The position numbers were made by a program, and so were the translations under genes. Shown in pieces: positions 9,301-16,850 of a DNA stretch of 57,866 nt. Source of the stretch: Streptomyces cirratus (lineage in GTDB: Bacteria; Actinomycetota; Actinomycetes; Streptomycetales; Streptomycetaceae); contig NZ_BMVP01000025.1 of the NCBI RefSeq assembly GCF_014650775.1, positions 1 through 57,866 on the forward strand, in the 5' to 3' direction. The notes under the pieces were generated by a model. It saw only the letters and a program-made list of their open reading frames with translations. It did not search any database and had not been told where the DNA came from. Within the stretch, counting starts at the first letter, position 1. Every line of letters starts with the position of its first letter.

Positions 9301-10336
9301 CGGCATGCTGCGCTGGAACGACGTACGGATCGCCACCCAGTCGAACTTCGGCACGCGGGTCGAGCTGCGGCTCAACGACCCCAGCGAGTCCAGCATCGAC
9401 CGCAAGCTGGCCGAGACGCTGTCGCCCGACGAACCCGGCCGGGTCCTGACCGACGGGAAGCTCTTCGCGCAGGTCGCGCTGCCCCGGACGGACGGGCTGG
9501 CCGACCCCTCGGAGCTGGGCGCCGTACTGGAGCGCACGGCCCGTACGGTGCGCGCCACCTGGAGCGGGGAGACCGCCCAGCCGGTACGGGTGCTGCCGCA
9601 CGTCCTGGAGCCGCACCTGCTGCCGGGCCCCGCCGCCGAGCCGAAGCGGGTGCCGATCGGCCTGGACCAGCAGGCGCTCGCGCCGGTCCTGGTCGACCTG
9701 TTCGGGCACGACCAGCACCTGCTGGTCCTGGGCGACAGCGAGTGCGGGAAGACGAACCTGCTGGCGACCATCGCGGGCGGGCTCATCGAACGCTACGGCG
9801 AGGAGGAGCTGGTCTTCGCCGTCATGGATCCGCGGCGCGGCCTGCGCGGGGTGGTCCCGGAGGAGTTCAACGGCGGTTACGCGTACAACGCGAAGCTGTG
9901 CGCCGGGCTGTCCGCCGGGATCGCCACCGAACTGGAGCGGCGGATGCCCGACGACACCGCGCCGCTGGAGGACCTGGAGCCGGGCAGCTGGGGCGGCGGC
10001 CCGCGGATCGTCGTACTCGTCGACGACTACGACGTGCTGACCACGGCCGGGCAGTCGCCGCTGGCCCCGTTCCTGCCGTACGTCCCCTCGGCCGCGGACA
10101 TCGGCCTGCACTTCGTCCTGACCCGCCGGGTCGCCGGCGCCTCGCGCGGAATGTACGAGCCGTTGGTGCAGGGGCTGCGCGAGTCGGGCGCTTCGGCCCT
10201 GGTCATGGCCGGCGACCGCAGCGAGGGCCAGCTGCTGCCCGGGGTGTACGCCTCGCAGCAGCCCGCCGGGCGGGGGGTGCTGGTCCGCCGGGGCCAGTCG
10301 AGCCGCCTGATCCAGACCGTGTACGGCCGGGGGTGA
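6362..10336 (+). CDS. eccC: type VII secretion ATPase EccC (FtsK/SpoIIIE family)
   Basis: The motor ATPase of the ESX/T7SS channel, 1324 residues as a single chain (mycobacterial ESX-1 splits it in two). Two membrane helices lie near residues 38-85, followed by a charged coiled region (AEERERAEH). Three clear P-loops follow: GATGSGKSE at 489-497, GGPQSGKTT at 838-846 and GDSECGKTN at 1124-1132. Walker B-type strands include LFVVIDEFGEL and EIILVIDGFGAL. The ATG at 6362 follows the MinD-like stop by 29 bp. EccC recognises substrate C-terminal signals through its last ATPase domain, so the small WXG-like genes downstream are its likely clients. Confidence 0.95.
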   Translation: MSTRLIHRPARTVRPPAASEARTIEAPPNLPEGKAGNIAMSLLPVAGVMSSVVMMTVVRNSQFAALGALILVVTVIGSVGLVFSQRGKAQRTRRTQREAYLAYLEDLREELAAEERERAEHAGVLNPPPSALYDIVRDPARLWERRRVDGDFLRVRVGTGEMPVRDLRIAEQGSTVLTPPDRFMLNEASALTSRFRTGTELPLTVPLDRVGNVTVIGPREDGLRVARALMMQTAATHAPDDVAIALAVPGDRLADWEWAKWLPHLLDTEQLDGPVAARRIAPSAPQLARLLGPELRRRASYAAEVRRGLSGKDALSMTSRLLVIADGHGEDAVELPRPDDAVGLREMGVTVLHLLDQRIQEPGHVGVRITVEGDRVLIEDLRDEQPVSAHGTVDEVGVPFAEGLARMLAPLRLSAESLIDAPLSGPVDFAGLLGIEDVAQLDVNGLWAPRGERAFLRVPIGISDSHEPVLLDLKESSELGMGPHGLCVGATGSGKSELLRTLVLALVATHPPEDLALVLVDYKGGATFAPFAGLPHVAGVITNLENQAGLVERVHASLAGEVKRRQQVLKDAGNIADIGDYNALRAERRPDLEPLPHLFVVIDEFGELLTAKPDFIDLFLSIGRIGRSIGVHLLLSSQRIEGGKLKGLDTYLSYRLGLRTFSADESRTVLDTTDAFHLPPLPGFGYLKVDTSHYERFKASYVSGAYRGPVERADEQDTGPLALPYEAFNSPARPDGTQAQELTARRRETGPTELGVVVGQLEQAAPPVRRIWLPPLPGAIALDTVAGPLDVGPRGMQLAGRRGRLAVPLGVLDDPTKQWQGNWYLDLTVAGGHAAVIGGPQSGKTTLLRTLVLSLALTHTPQEVGVYGLDLVGGGLQALAGLPHVGGIAGRADRERAARTVEEVRTMLAAREELFREHGIDSVEQLRTLHAAGRLPQLASAEIILVIDGFGALRDDFESLDDAVVDVLKRGSGYGIHVVAGMLRWNDVRIATQSNFGTRVELRLNDPSESSIDRKLAETLSPDEPGRVLTDGKLFAQVALPRTDGLADPSELGAVLERTARTVRATWSGETAQPVRVLPHVLEPHLLPGPAAEPKRVPIGLDQQALAPVLVDLFGHDQHLLVLGDSECGKTNLLATIAGGLIERYGEEELVFAVMDPRRGLRGVVPEEFNGGYAYNAKLCAGLSAGIATELERRMPDDTAPLEDLEPGSWGGGPRIVVLVDDYDVLTTAGQSPLAPFLPYVPSAADIGLHFVLTRRVAGASRGMYEPLVQGLRESGASALVMAGDRSEGQLLPGVYASQQPAGRGVLVRRGQSSRLIQTVYGRG

Positions 10337-10367
10337 GCGCCTGCCCGCCGCGTGGCTCGCGCCCATC

Positions 10368-10480
10368 CCACCACTCCAACCACTCCCACTACTCCGGCCA
10401 CTCGCGCCACTCGCGCCACTCGCGCCACTCCAACTGCTCCCGCTACTCCCGCTACTCCCGCTACTCCCGCTACTCCCGCT
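10368..10480 (+). repeat. 9-bp minisatellite between eccC and next gene
   Basis: A run of 9-bp units. ACTCGCGCC is repeated three times without a break (10400-10426) and GCTACTCCC four times (10442-10477), with diverged units around them. The stretch stays open in the frame of the following gene from a GTG at 10352 and would encode a Thr/Pro/Ala-rich tract. The better-supported start of that gene (ATG 10502) lies after the repeat, so the array is probably an untranslated spacer. Short-period arrays like this can vary in copy number by slippage. Confidence 0.85.
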
Positions 10481-10501
10481 TTCGAAGGATCTGACCAGCA
10501 C

Positions 10502-11920
10502 ATGACCAAGGACGTCGTCGCCCTCACCGAGCGGATGCCCGACCCGTGGACCGTGCTCGCCGGACTGCTCTCCGGGGGCCCCGACAAGCTGGTGGACGCG
10601 GCGGCCGAGGGGGCCGTGGTGCAGCTGTGCGACGAACAGGGCCGCCCGCTCGTCTCCATCGAGGCGCCGCTGCTGGTGCAGGTCGAGGGGGAGGCCGAGC
10701 GGCTGCTCGGAGCCACCGCCCCGCCGGTCCCGTTCTGGTGGACGGAGGCCCGCGCCACCACCGGCGTCGAGGACGCCGCCCGGCTGGCGGGCACCTTCGC
10801 CGCCAGGCTGGCCGCGCTGGCCGGGGGCTCGGTGTGGCCGCGCGAGCCGGGGCGCTCGCTGGGTGTGGTGCGGACCGAGGGGGTGGGCGTGGCGCCGGAG
10901 CCGGCCGCCGCGCAGCCCGCCGTCGACGTGCTCACCGACCGGGTGGCCGTCGTCATCCAGGACCGCCCCGTGGTGGCCATGACCGCCTGGCTCTCCGACG
11001 CCTTCCGGGCCGCCGCGAGTGCCGGGCTGGGCCTGCAGATCGTCACCCCGCCCGGCACCACCCTCTCCCCCGCCGTCCGGGACAACCTGAGCGGCTGGCC
11101 CTCGCGCTGGGTGGTGCAGGACGAGCGGGACGGCTACTACGACGGCCTCACCGGGGCCGTACTGCGCTGGCAGAGCGGGATGTTCGCCCCGGTCGAGGCA
11201 CTGGACGCGACCGCCGAGGATCCGCGTACCCCGGTGGCGGCCGCGTTCCAGGACGTCGCCGCTACCGGGGAACGGCAACTGGCCGTCACCTTCCGCGCGG
11301 TCCACCCCGCCGATGAACGGCTCGTCCTCGGGGGCGCCCTGGAGGCGGTGTGGCGGGAGCTGACCGGCGGGCCGCCGGCCGGGTGGGGCACGGCGGAGCC
11401 GGCCAACCTCCCGTGGTCCCCGGCCCGGCTGACCGACGTCGCGTACGCGCGGGCGCCGGAGCCGACCTGGTTCGTGGTGGTCGGCGCTCCGGAGCGCCCG
11501 GGCGTCGCCACGGTGCGGGTGCGCCGCACGAAGGCGGGCGTCGAGGAGGAGGTCACCCTCGCGTTCGGCTACGGGGCGGACGAGGAGCCTCCGATGGATG
11601 CCCTGCCCAGGGCCGCCGAGGTGCTCGCCACCCGCCACCACCTCCAGTCGATGCTCGTACAGCTGCGCAGGGCCCGCCGCGATCTGGCGGTGCCGCCGCG
11701 CTTCGAGGGACCGGGCGTGCCGGTGGCCTTCGTCCTGGGTGCGGAGGAGGTCCGCGCGATGCCGGGCGACCGGGCCCGTAACACCCCGCTGGCGCAGCGG
11801 CCGTTGCCGCTGGGTCCGAAGAGCCGGCCGGCGCTGTACTACCCGCTGCCGGGGGACCCGTCGGACCTGGCGGGCTGGCAGGACTTCGAGCTGCTGATGC
11901 GGCATCTGAAGGGTTCCTGA
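10502..11920 (+). CDS. DUF6177-like T7SS-associated protein
   Basis: A 472-residue soluble protein beginning MTKDVVALTERMPDPW. I recognise it as DUF6177-like, a family I know from Streptomyces T7SS loci; its function is not established. The N-terminal half carries a VVQLCDEQGRPLVSIEAP segment that looks like a beta-rich domain, followed by VDVLTDRVAVVIQDRPVV. There is no signal peptide, membrane helix or P-loop. ATG 10502 is chosen for the GAAGGA upstream. Starting at GTG 10352 would add 50 residues of repeat-encoded Thr/Pro/Ala. It is in the same direction as eccC and precedes the esx-like genes, which suggests a cytoplasmic chaperone or adaptor role (inference). Confidence 0.7.
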   Translation: MTKDVVALTERMPDPWTVLAGLLSGGPDKLVDAAAEGAVVQLCDEQGRPLVSIEAPLLVQVEGEAERLLGATAPPVPFWWTEARATTGVEDAARLAGTFAARLAALAGGSVWPREPGRSLGVVRTEGVGVAPEPAAAQPAVDVLTDRVAVVIQDRPVVAMTAWLSDAFRAAASAGLGLQIVTPPGTTLSPAVRDNLSGWPSRWVVQDERDGYYDGLTGAVLRWQSGMFAPVEALDATAEDPRTPVAAAFQDVAATGERQLAVTFRAVHPADERLVLGGALEAVWRELTGGPPAGWGTAEPANLPWSPARLTDVAYARAPEPTWFVVVGAPERPGVATVRVRRTKAGVEEEVTLAFGYGADEEPPMDALPRAAEVLATRHHLQSMLVQLRRARRDLAVPPRFEGPGVPVAFVLGAEEVRAMPGDRARNTPLAQRPLPLGPKSRPALYYPLPGDPSDLAGWQDFELLMRHLKGS

Positions 11921-11930
11921 CCGGACCCGT

Positions 11931-11936
11931 TATGAT
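11931..11936 (+). promoter_or_regulatory. possible -10 element for the esx-like operon
   Basis: TATGAT lies just after the DUF6177-like stop and 102 nt before the first esx-like start codon. No good -35 hexamer stands 16-18 nt upstream, so this is a weak call. The 118-bp gap is the largest between eccC and the toxin gene apart from the minisatellite, which fits a separate promoter. Confidence 0.25.
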
Positions 11937-12038
11937 GTTCGGCTTTGGTCACAACCGGCAGATTGCAGGTTGCAAGAGCGACGCAGGTTGAGAGAATTGG
12001 CCATACTGATGGTCGTTCTATCGTGACGGGGGTGTGGG

Positions 12039-12371
12039 ATGAAGTTCGACATGGGGACGCAGGTTCTGACGAACCTGATGTCGGGATCGCGGACGTCGAG
12101 TACGGATCTGGGGACGCTGATCCAGCAGTTGATCGCGGCGGCGCATCCGTTGGAGGGGAAGTTCAACGGTCAGGGCAAGGTCGCGTTCGACTCGTTCAAG
12201 GAGCACTCGGACGGGATCACGAAGGAGCTGAACGCCGCGCTGTCGGCGATCCTGGGTGGTCAGTCGGGGATGGAGCAGGCCTTCGGGACCGGTGACCACG
12301 AGCAGGGTGACAACGCGCGGCAGCAGATGTCGGCGGCGAACTTCGACGCGGCGCGTTTCGCCGGTCGCTGA
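12039..12371 (+). CDS. WXG100/ESAT-6-like small secreted protein
   Basis: A 110-residue helical protein in the size range of WXG100 substrates. Two amphipathic helices flank a central turn, GKFNGQGKVAFDSF, where FNG occupies the usual WXG position. The N-terminal half (LTNLMSGSRTSSTDLGTLIQQLI) and C-terminal half (ITKELNAALSAILGGQSGM) would form the helical hairpin. ATG 12039 follows GGGGGTGTGGG. It is the first of four tightly spaced genes leading to the toxin, so its product may be a co-secreted partner or a piece of the export signal. The WXG motif is not exact, and I assign it by size, helicity and position. Confidence 0.7.
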   Translation: MKFDMGTQVLTNLMSGSRTSSTDLGTLIQQLIAAAHPLEGKFNGQGKVAFDSFKEHSDGITKELNAALSAILGGQSGMEQAFGTGDHEQGDNARQQMSAANFDAARFAGR

Positions 12372-12415
12372 GCGCGGGTCTTTCAACTTTTTCAACCACA
12401 CGGGGAGTGTGATGT

Positions 12416-12730
12416 GTGATGGCCGGTGGCACGGATCGTCGTTCGTATGACACGGGTGCTTCGACCGAGGCGCAGGGCAACATCCAGGTCGTGATCGGGC
12501 AGTTGGAGCAGGTGATCGCGGCGCGGGACGCGCAGGTGAAGGCGGCGATGACGGACTTCGCGGCTGATGGTGTGGCGGATGAGTACCACGGTAAGGAGCT
12601 GCGCTGGCGGAACGCGTCGCAAGAGGTGAAGAACATCATCCACTTGTTGAAGTCGACGCTGGAGAAGAACGACGCGACGGCGCAGCAGACGATCGCGCGG
12701 GCGAAGGCCGCGGTCGACAACATCGGCTGA
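12416..12730 (+). CDS. ESAT-6-like ('pore-forming ESAT-6 family') small protein
   Basis: A 104-residue protein (103 if the ATG at 12419 is used instead of the GTG at 12416). The shared GGGGAG lies at 12402-12407, giving 8 or 11 nt spacing. It is helical with a central DEYHGKELRW turn that corresponds to the WXG region. The N-terminal MAGGTDRRSYDTGAS and the C-terminal ATAQQTIARAKAAVDNIG resemble Streptomyces proteins carrying the name 'pore-forming ESAT-6 family'. That name is from memory and does not prove pore formation. It lies 44 bp after the previous small gene and 33 bp before the next, so co-transcription is likely. Confidence 0.72.
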   Translation: MMAGGTDRRSYDTGASTEAQGNIQVVIGQLEQVIAARDAQVKAAMTDFAADGVADEYHGKELRWRNASQEVKNIIHLLKSTLEKNDATAQQTIARAKAAVDNIG

Positions 12731-12763
12731 GTCGGTCGGGCCGGACGGTTTTACGGGGGAAGC

Positions 12764-13204
12764 ATGACGTCGTGGGACATCAAGCCGCAGGGTGTGCAGT
12801 CTCAGCTCAAGCTCACCGGTGAGCGGGCGGGTGATCTGGAGAAGGCGCTGAACGCGCTGATGGGTCACATGTCGGAGGCCGCGTATGCGGCGGGTACGGC
12901 GGTGCCCGGCTCGGCGGCGACGGTGCCGAACGCGGCGCGGCAGGGGCCGGTGGCGACGGGGCAGGTGCCGTTGTCGCACCGGGGGACGATGGGCCCGGTG
13001 GGCGCGGCGTTGTCGCAGTACCTGGAGAAGCGCCAGCCGGACGTGAAGGCGATGGTCGACCGGATCCAAGCCGCGGTGCTGGGTGCGGCGAAGGCGACGA
13101 ACGAGTACATCGAGGGCGACTTGGACGCGGCCAAGCACGCGCAGGACGCGGCGAAGAACGTGCGGCTGGATGAGCTGCGGGACGCCACGGGGGGCGCGAA
13201 GTGA
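12764..13204 (+). CDS. DUF6507-like small helical protein
   Basis: A 146-residue, mostly helical protein starting MTSWDIKPQGVQSQLKLT. The 'WDI.P.GV...L..T...A' opening matches my memory of DUF6507, a T7SS-neighbour family. The middle is an Ala/Gly/Pro-rich linker and the C-terminus is a long helix (MVDRIQAAVLGAAKATNEYIEGDLDAAKHA) typical of WXG-type partners. ATG 12764 follows ACGGGGGAAGC. Its last codons overlap the toxin start by 4 bp (GTGA, 13201-13204), so translation is coupled to the toxin. By analogy with T7SS effector partners it is a likely targeting chaperone for the toxin; this is inference. Confidence 0.72.
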   Translation: MTSWDIKPQGVQSQLKLTGERAGDLEKALNALMGHMSEAAYAAGTAVPGSAATVPNAARQGPVATGQVPLSHRGTMGPVGAALSQYLEKRQPDVKAMVDRIQAAVLGAAKATNEYIEGDLDAAKHAQDAAKNVRLDELRDATGGAK

Positions 13205-15984
13205 GCAACAACGATCCGGTCAACCCTGCCGAGGTGCCGGTGTTCACCGGCGAGCTCGCGGTGCTGGACGAGAAGGTCAAGGCGCTGTCGGGGGACGGCG
13301 GCGCCCTGGCGAATGCCGGCTCGTCGGTGCACACCACGTTCGGCGGCCTGTCGGCGTACTACAAGGCGCCCGAGGCCGAGCAGCTCTTCGCCGTGACGAA
13401 GCCGGTCGTGGACATCACGATGTCGTTCAGCGGTGACATGTGCACCATCGCGGGCGCGCTCGGGACGTACGCGAACGAGATCCGCCCGCTGGTGAAGAAG
13501 CTGGAGACTTTGAAGGCGGAGGCGGCTTCGTTCAAGTCGAAGGTCTCCGGCGACCACAAGTGGAACGAGGACGGCGACCTGGTCGAGGAGAACCTCGACC
13601 GGCGCAATGACATCGCCGAGGTGTGGTCGCAGTTCCAGGCGGCGGAGCGCACCGCGTACGACAAGATCGTGGCGCTGGTGTGCGGGACGCCGCTCAAGGT
13701 CGACGACGGTTCGCACGGCGCGAACATGTACGGCTATGACGCGGAGGCGCTCAAGCACTCCAAGTCGCTGCCGTGGGGTGAGGCGGTCGAGGAGTCGGTG
13801 CCGTGGTGGCAGGTGTGGGAGCACGCCTACGACTTCGGCAAGGGCGTCATCGTCGACGGCGTGTGGGGCACCATCAAGGGCCTGGGCACGCTCGTCGGCT
13901 TTGACGGCTGGGACGCCACCAAGCAGGCGTGGACGGGCCTGGCGAAACTCAGCACGGGTCTCGCGATCACGCTGACACCGGGGCTCGCGACGGCTTACTG
14001 GATGGCGGACGACAAGGACCTCCCGCCCTGGCTGCGTGATTCGCGTACGGCGATGAAGGAGACGGGCAAGGCGCTCCTGGCGTGGGACCAGTGGAGCGAG
14101 AACCCGTCGCGGGCGGCGGGCGCGGTCACCTTCAACGTGGTCACCGCCATCTTCACCGACGGGGCGGGCGCGGCGGCCTCGGGCGCGGGCAAGGCGGGCG
14201 TCGCGGCGAAGGCACTGTCGTTCGCGGGCAAGGCCGGGCGGGCCATCGACCCGATGACGTACGTGTTCAAGGGCGCGGGCGCCGGCCTGTCGAAGATCGG
14301 CGATGTGATGGCCGGCCTCAAGGGCCTCGGCAAGGTCGAGATCCCCAAGATCTCCGACGGCGCGTTCTCGCTGCCCGACGGCTCGACGATGCTGCCTGAC
14401 GGAACGATTCACCTCCCCTCCGGCACCGCCGTCCCCGAGGGTGCGATCAAGCTCCCCGACGGCGGCATCAAACTCCCCGAGGGCACCGCCACCCTCCCCC
14501 CGGGCACCGTCAAGCTGCCCTTCGACGACAGCCCCGCGAAGTACATGGACGCGGACGGCAACCTCTACAAGAAGGACGGCAGCCTCTTCCAACGCGCCGC
14601 CGACGCCAAACCCGAAACCCCGCCGGCCACGGCCCACGCCCCGAAGGTCGAGACCCCCGTCCTGGTGGGCGTCGGCGCCCGCGGCGGCGACGACGTGATC
14701 CGCCTCGGCTCCGACATATCCGACCCCGTCCACGTGGGCGACCACACCCCGACGGGCCACACCGGCGACCACACCCCGGGCGGCCACGCCCCGGACGGCA
14801 TGCCGCGCAACGACCTCAACACCACCCCGGGCACCCCCCACCCGGGCGGCGACACCCCCTCCATCGGCGGCCACCCCGACGGCCCGGGCGCGGGCAGCCA
14901 CCACCCGGACGGCCCGGGCACCGGAGGCCACCCCGACGGCCCCTCGACCGGCGGCGCCCACCCCGACGCCCCGTCCACGGGCGGCCCCCACCTGCCGGAC
15001 ACCCCGGGCGCGGGCGGGCACCAGCCCCCGGCTTCGGCGGCTCCCGACGACGCGACCCGCGCGGCCCACCACGCGGAGTACGAAGCCGCCCGTGATGTTC
15101 CGGCCCAGGACCGGACGTCCGAAGAAAGCATGGCGATCACCCGCGAACATGTCCGGCTGGCCAACGAGGATCCGTTGTGGCGAGCGGAGCACTACGACAA
15201 GTGGGGACTGGGCAAGCGCAACAACGCCAACGAGCTGGTCGACGGCCAGCTCCTCCCGAAGTTGATCGAGCAGCCGGACGGCAGTTGGATCGCCGCGTCC
15301 GACCTCCCTCACGCCCACCCGGGCGGGTTCCATCTCACGCCTCTGGAAAGGGGTCGCGACACTGTCGCGCCCGATGACCTCGCGCACCTCGACAAAGTCG
15401 CGGCAAAACGCATGGCAGGCATGGACCTGACCGCGTGGGAGAAGGCGTTCGACAAGAATCCGACCTACGAGAACGCGTATGAACTGGCCCACGCGCAGGA
15501 GCATTACAACCTGACGGTCGGCGAAGGCGTGTCCAACAACTCCAAACTCGGTGAGGAGCTCGGAGAAGAGGCCGCCAGGCGTCACATGCTCCTTCAGGAA
15601 GAGTTCGCCGGCGCCAAAGAGGTCGACGATCCACCACTGCCGGATACCCCCAACGGGTCGAAGCGCTTCGACCAGCTCTGGCGTGACAAGGACGGCAACC
15701 TCATCATCGTCGAGGCCAAGAGCCCCAACGGGGTTCTGGAGTGGCGCCAGAGCAACGGCTACCCCGGCGGCACGTTCAAGGTGAAGCAGGGCAGCATCGA
15801 CTATGTCCGCACCATCGTGGCCGACATGAAAGAGCGCGTTTTCGAGTCGCCGGACGAGGCCAAGTACATCAAGGAGATCGAGGACGGCATCAAGAACAAG
15901 ACCTTGCGCTACGTCCTCGTCCAGGCCAGCGAAAACACCGGTGAGTATGCTGGGGCCGTGCTCAAACACTTCAAACTCTTCTAA
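13201..15984 (+). CDS. predicted T7SS polymorphic toxin with C-terminal PD-(D/E)XK-like nuclease domain
   Basis: A 927-residue modular effector. Residues 1-180 are helical and WXG/LXG-like, suited to export. About 200-380 is Gly/Ala-rich with hydrophobic stretches. About 390-445 carries LPDG-type repeats (LPDGSTMLPDG, LPSGTAVPEG) that look like a beta-solenoid. About 510-615 is a His/Asp/Gly/Pro linker. The region from ~620 holds WRAEHYDKWGLGKRN, a pre-toxin-like motif. The last ~110 residues contain FDQLWRDKDG, then LIIVEAKS (E838, K840) and KQGSIDYV, the D...ExK...Q pattern of restriction-endonuclease-fold toxins. Base composition falls in GC over the last ~900 bp. An Imm49 gene begins 11 bp downstream. 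Nuclease activity is predicted, not shown. Confidence 0.82.
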   Translation: MSNNDPVNPAEVPVFTGELAVLDEKVKALSGDGGALANAGSSVHTTFGGLSAYYKAPEAEQLFAVTKPVVDITMSFSGDMCTIAGALGTYANEIRPLVKKLETLKAEAASFKSKVSGDHKWNEDGDLVEENLDRRNDIAEVWSQFQAAERTAYDKIVALVCGTPLKVDDGSHGANMYGYDAEALKHSKSLPWGEAVEESVPWWQVWEHAYDFGKGVIVDGVWGTIKGLGTLVGFDGWDATKQAWTGLAKLSTGLAITLTPGLATAYWMADDKDLPPWLRDSRTAMKETGKALLAWDQWSENPSRAAGAVTFNVVTAIFTDGAGAAASGAGKAGVAAKALSFAGKAGRAIDPMTYVFKGAGAGLSKIGDVMAGLKGLGKVEIPKISDGAFSLPDGSTMLPDGTIHLPSGTAVPEGAIKLPDGGIKLPEGTATLPPGTVKLPFDDSPAKYMDADGNLYKKDGSLFQRAADAKPETPPATAHAPKVETPVLVGVGARGGDDVIRLGSDISDPVHVGDHTPTGHTGDHTPGGHAPDGMPRNDLNTTPGTPHPGGDTPSIGGHPDGPGAGSHHPDGPGTGGHPDGPSTGGAHPDAPSTGGPHLPDTPGAGGHQPPASAAPDDATRAAHHAEYEAARDVPAQDRTSEESMAITREHVRLANEDPLWRAEHYDKWGLGKRNNANELVDGQLLPKLIEQPDGSWIAASDLPHAHPGGFHLTPLERGRDTVAPDDLAHLDKVAAKRMAGMDLTAWEKAFDKNPTYENAYELAHAQEHYNLTVGEGVSNNSKLGEELGEEAARRHMLLQEEFAGAKEVDDPPLPDTPNGSKRFDQLWRDKDGNLIIVEAKSPNGVLEWRQSNGYPGGTFKVKQGSIDYVRTIVADMKERVFESPDEAKYIKEIEDGIKNKTLRYVLVQASENTGEYAGAVLKHFKLF

Positions 15985-15995
15985 GGAGCAGTTCG

Positions 15996-16850
15996 TTGGT
16001 CGCGATCATCCCCCGCCACCCCTTTCCCACCGGGAACGCAGAAGCGGGAGTCGCCGTTCTCCAGGAGAGTGCCGAAGGGTGGATCGACGGTCTGGAGGGC
16101 GATTCCACGGGTCTGGGCGAGGCCCTGGACACCACGCTCATGCTGGCCAAGGCCCACTGCCTGATGGACCCTAAGGCCGCGATCTACCCGACGTGGGATG
16201 CCTGGGTGAACGCGATGCAGGTGGGCTCGGCCGTGTTCGCCGCCGCGACCGCGACCGGTGATCACGTACAGTGCCGGATCGCGCACAAGGACCGGACGCT
16301 CGCCGCCACCGGCCCGCAGCAGTATGTGACCCCGGGTACCTGGCTCACCGCGTTCTACCTGGCCGTCGTGGCCCGGGAGCGGGACAGGATCACGGCCCTG
16401 TGCCGGGTCCCGCTCTCCCTGCTGCGGGAGAACCGCTCACACTTCGAGGAGTTCGAGTACGCCTGGATCGACGCCCTGCAGACCTACTGGCTCGGCGGAG
16501 ACGACCTCGGTCGGAAGCTGGTGGCCGCGGTAGACGGCGCCGACGCCGAAACGGTCACCACGGACCCCGAGGCGGTGGGCAAGCTCCTGTACCCGCCGAT
16601 GGAGATGTTCCACCGCATCGTCCGCGCCGACCACGACGGCTTCAATCGCGCCCTGACCGCCGCCCTCCAGTGGCACAAGGAGTACTGGAGCGCAGACGGC
16701 CGGGCCACCCGCGTCTCGGGCCTCGTCGCACTCGCACCGCTCGCCATGGCCTGCTTCGCCCACGACGCGGGCATCCCGATCGAGGTCGAGTCCGACTACC
16801 TGCCCTCCACCCTCATCAGCCGCAACTGGTGCGGAGAATTCCCCACGTAA
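15996..16850 (+). CDS. Imm49-family immunity protein (intact)
   Basis: A 284-residue soluble helical protein that fits immunity family Imm49, partner of polymorphic toxins. Recognisable blocks are WDAWVNAMQVGSAVFAAA, GTWLTAFYLAVVARERDRI, FEYAWIDALQTYW, LLYPPMEMFHRIV, ALQWHKEYWSAD, and the terminal GLVALAPLAMACFAHDAGIP with ESDYLPSTLI. It starts at TTG 15996 behind AAGGAGC, 11 nt after the toxin stop, so the two are one transcript. The likely role is to bind and neutralise the nuclease domain of the adjacent toxin in the cytoplasm. Two broken copies of the same family lie further downstream. Confidence 0.87.
   Translation: MVAIIPRHPFPTGNAEAGVAVLQESAEGWIDGLEGDSTGLGEALDTTLMLAKAHCLMDPKAAIYPTWDAWVNAMQVGSAVFAAATATGDHVQCRIAHKDRTLAATGPQQYVTPGTWLTAFYLAVVARERDRITALCRVPLSLLRENRSHFEEFEYAWIDALQTYWLGGDDLGRKLVAAVDGADAETVTTDPEAVGKLLYPPMEMFHRIVRADHDGFNRALTAALQWHKEYWSADGRATRVSGLVALAPLAMACFAHDAGIPIEVESDYLPSTLISRNWCGEFPT

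Noticed and set aside
10400..10477. CRISPR-like array
   Set aside because: The units are 9 bp and contiguous with no unique spacers, and no cas genes are present, so this is a minisatellite.
10352..10501. Repeat-encoded N-terminal extension as part of the DUF6177-like gene
   Set aside because: No clear ribosome binding site precedes GTG 10352, while ATG 10502 has GAAGGA. Kept only as a possibility in the findings.
5936..11905. 1989-residue open frame on the minus strand opposite eccC and its neighbours
   Set aside because: It is a GC-rich shadow frame. The plus strand encodes recognisable MinD-like, EccC and DUF6177-like proteins with motifs, while the minus product is low-complexity Arg/Gly/His/Asp sequence with no motif or ribosome binding site.
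12865..15969. 1034-residue minus-strand frame across the toxin gene
   Set aside because: Shadow of the toxin gene. The plus strand has a coherent effector with a coupled chaperone and immunity gene, whereas the minus product has no family features.
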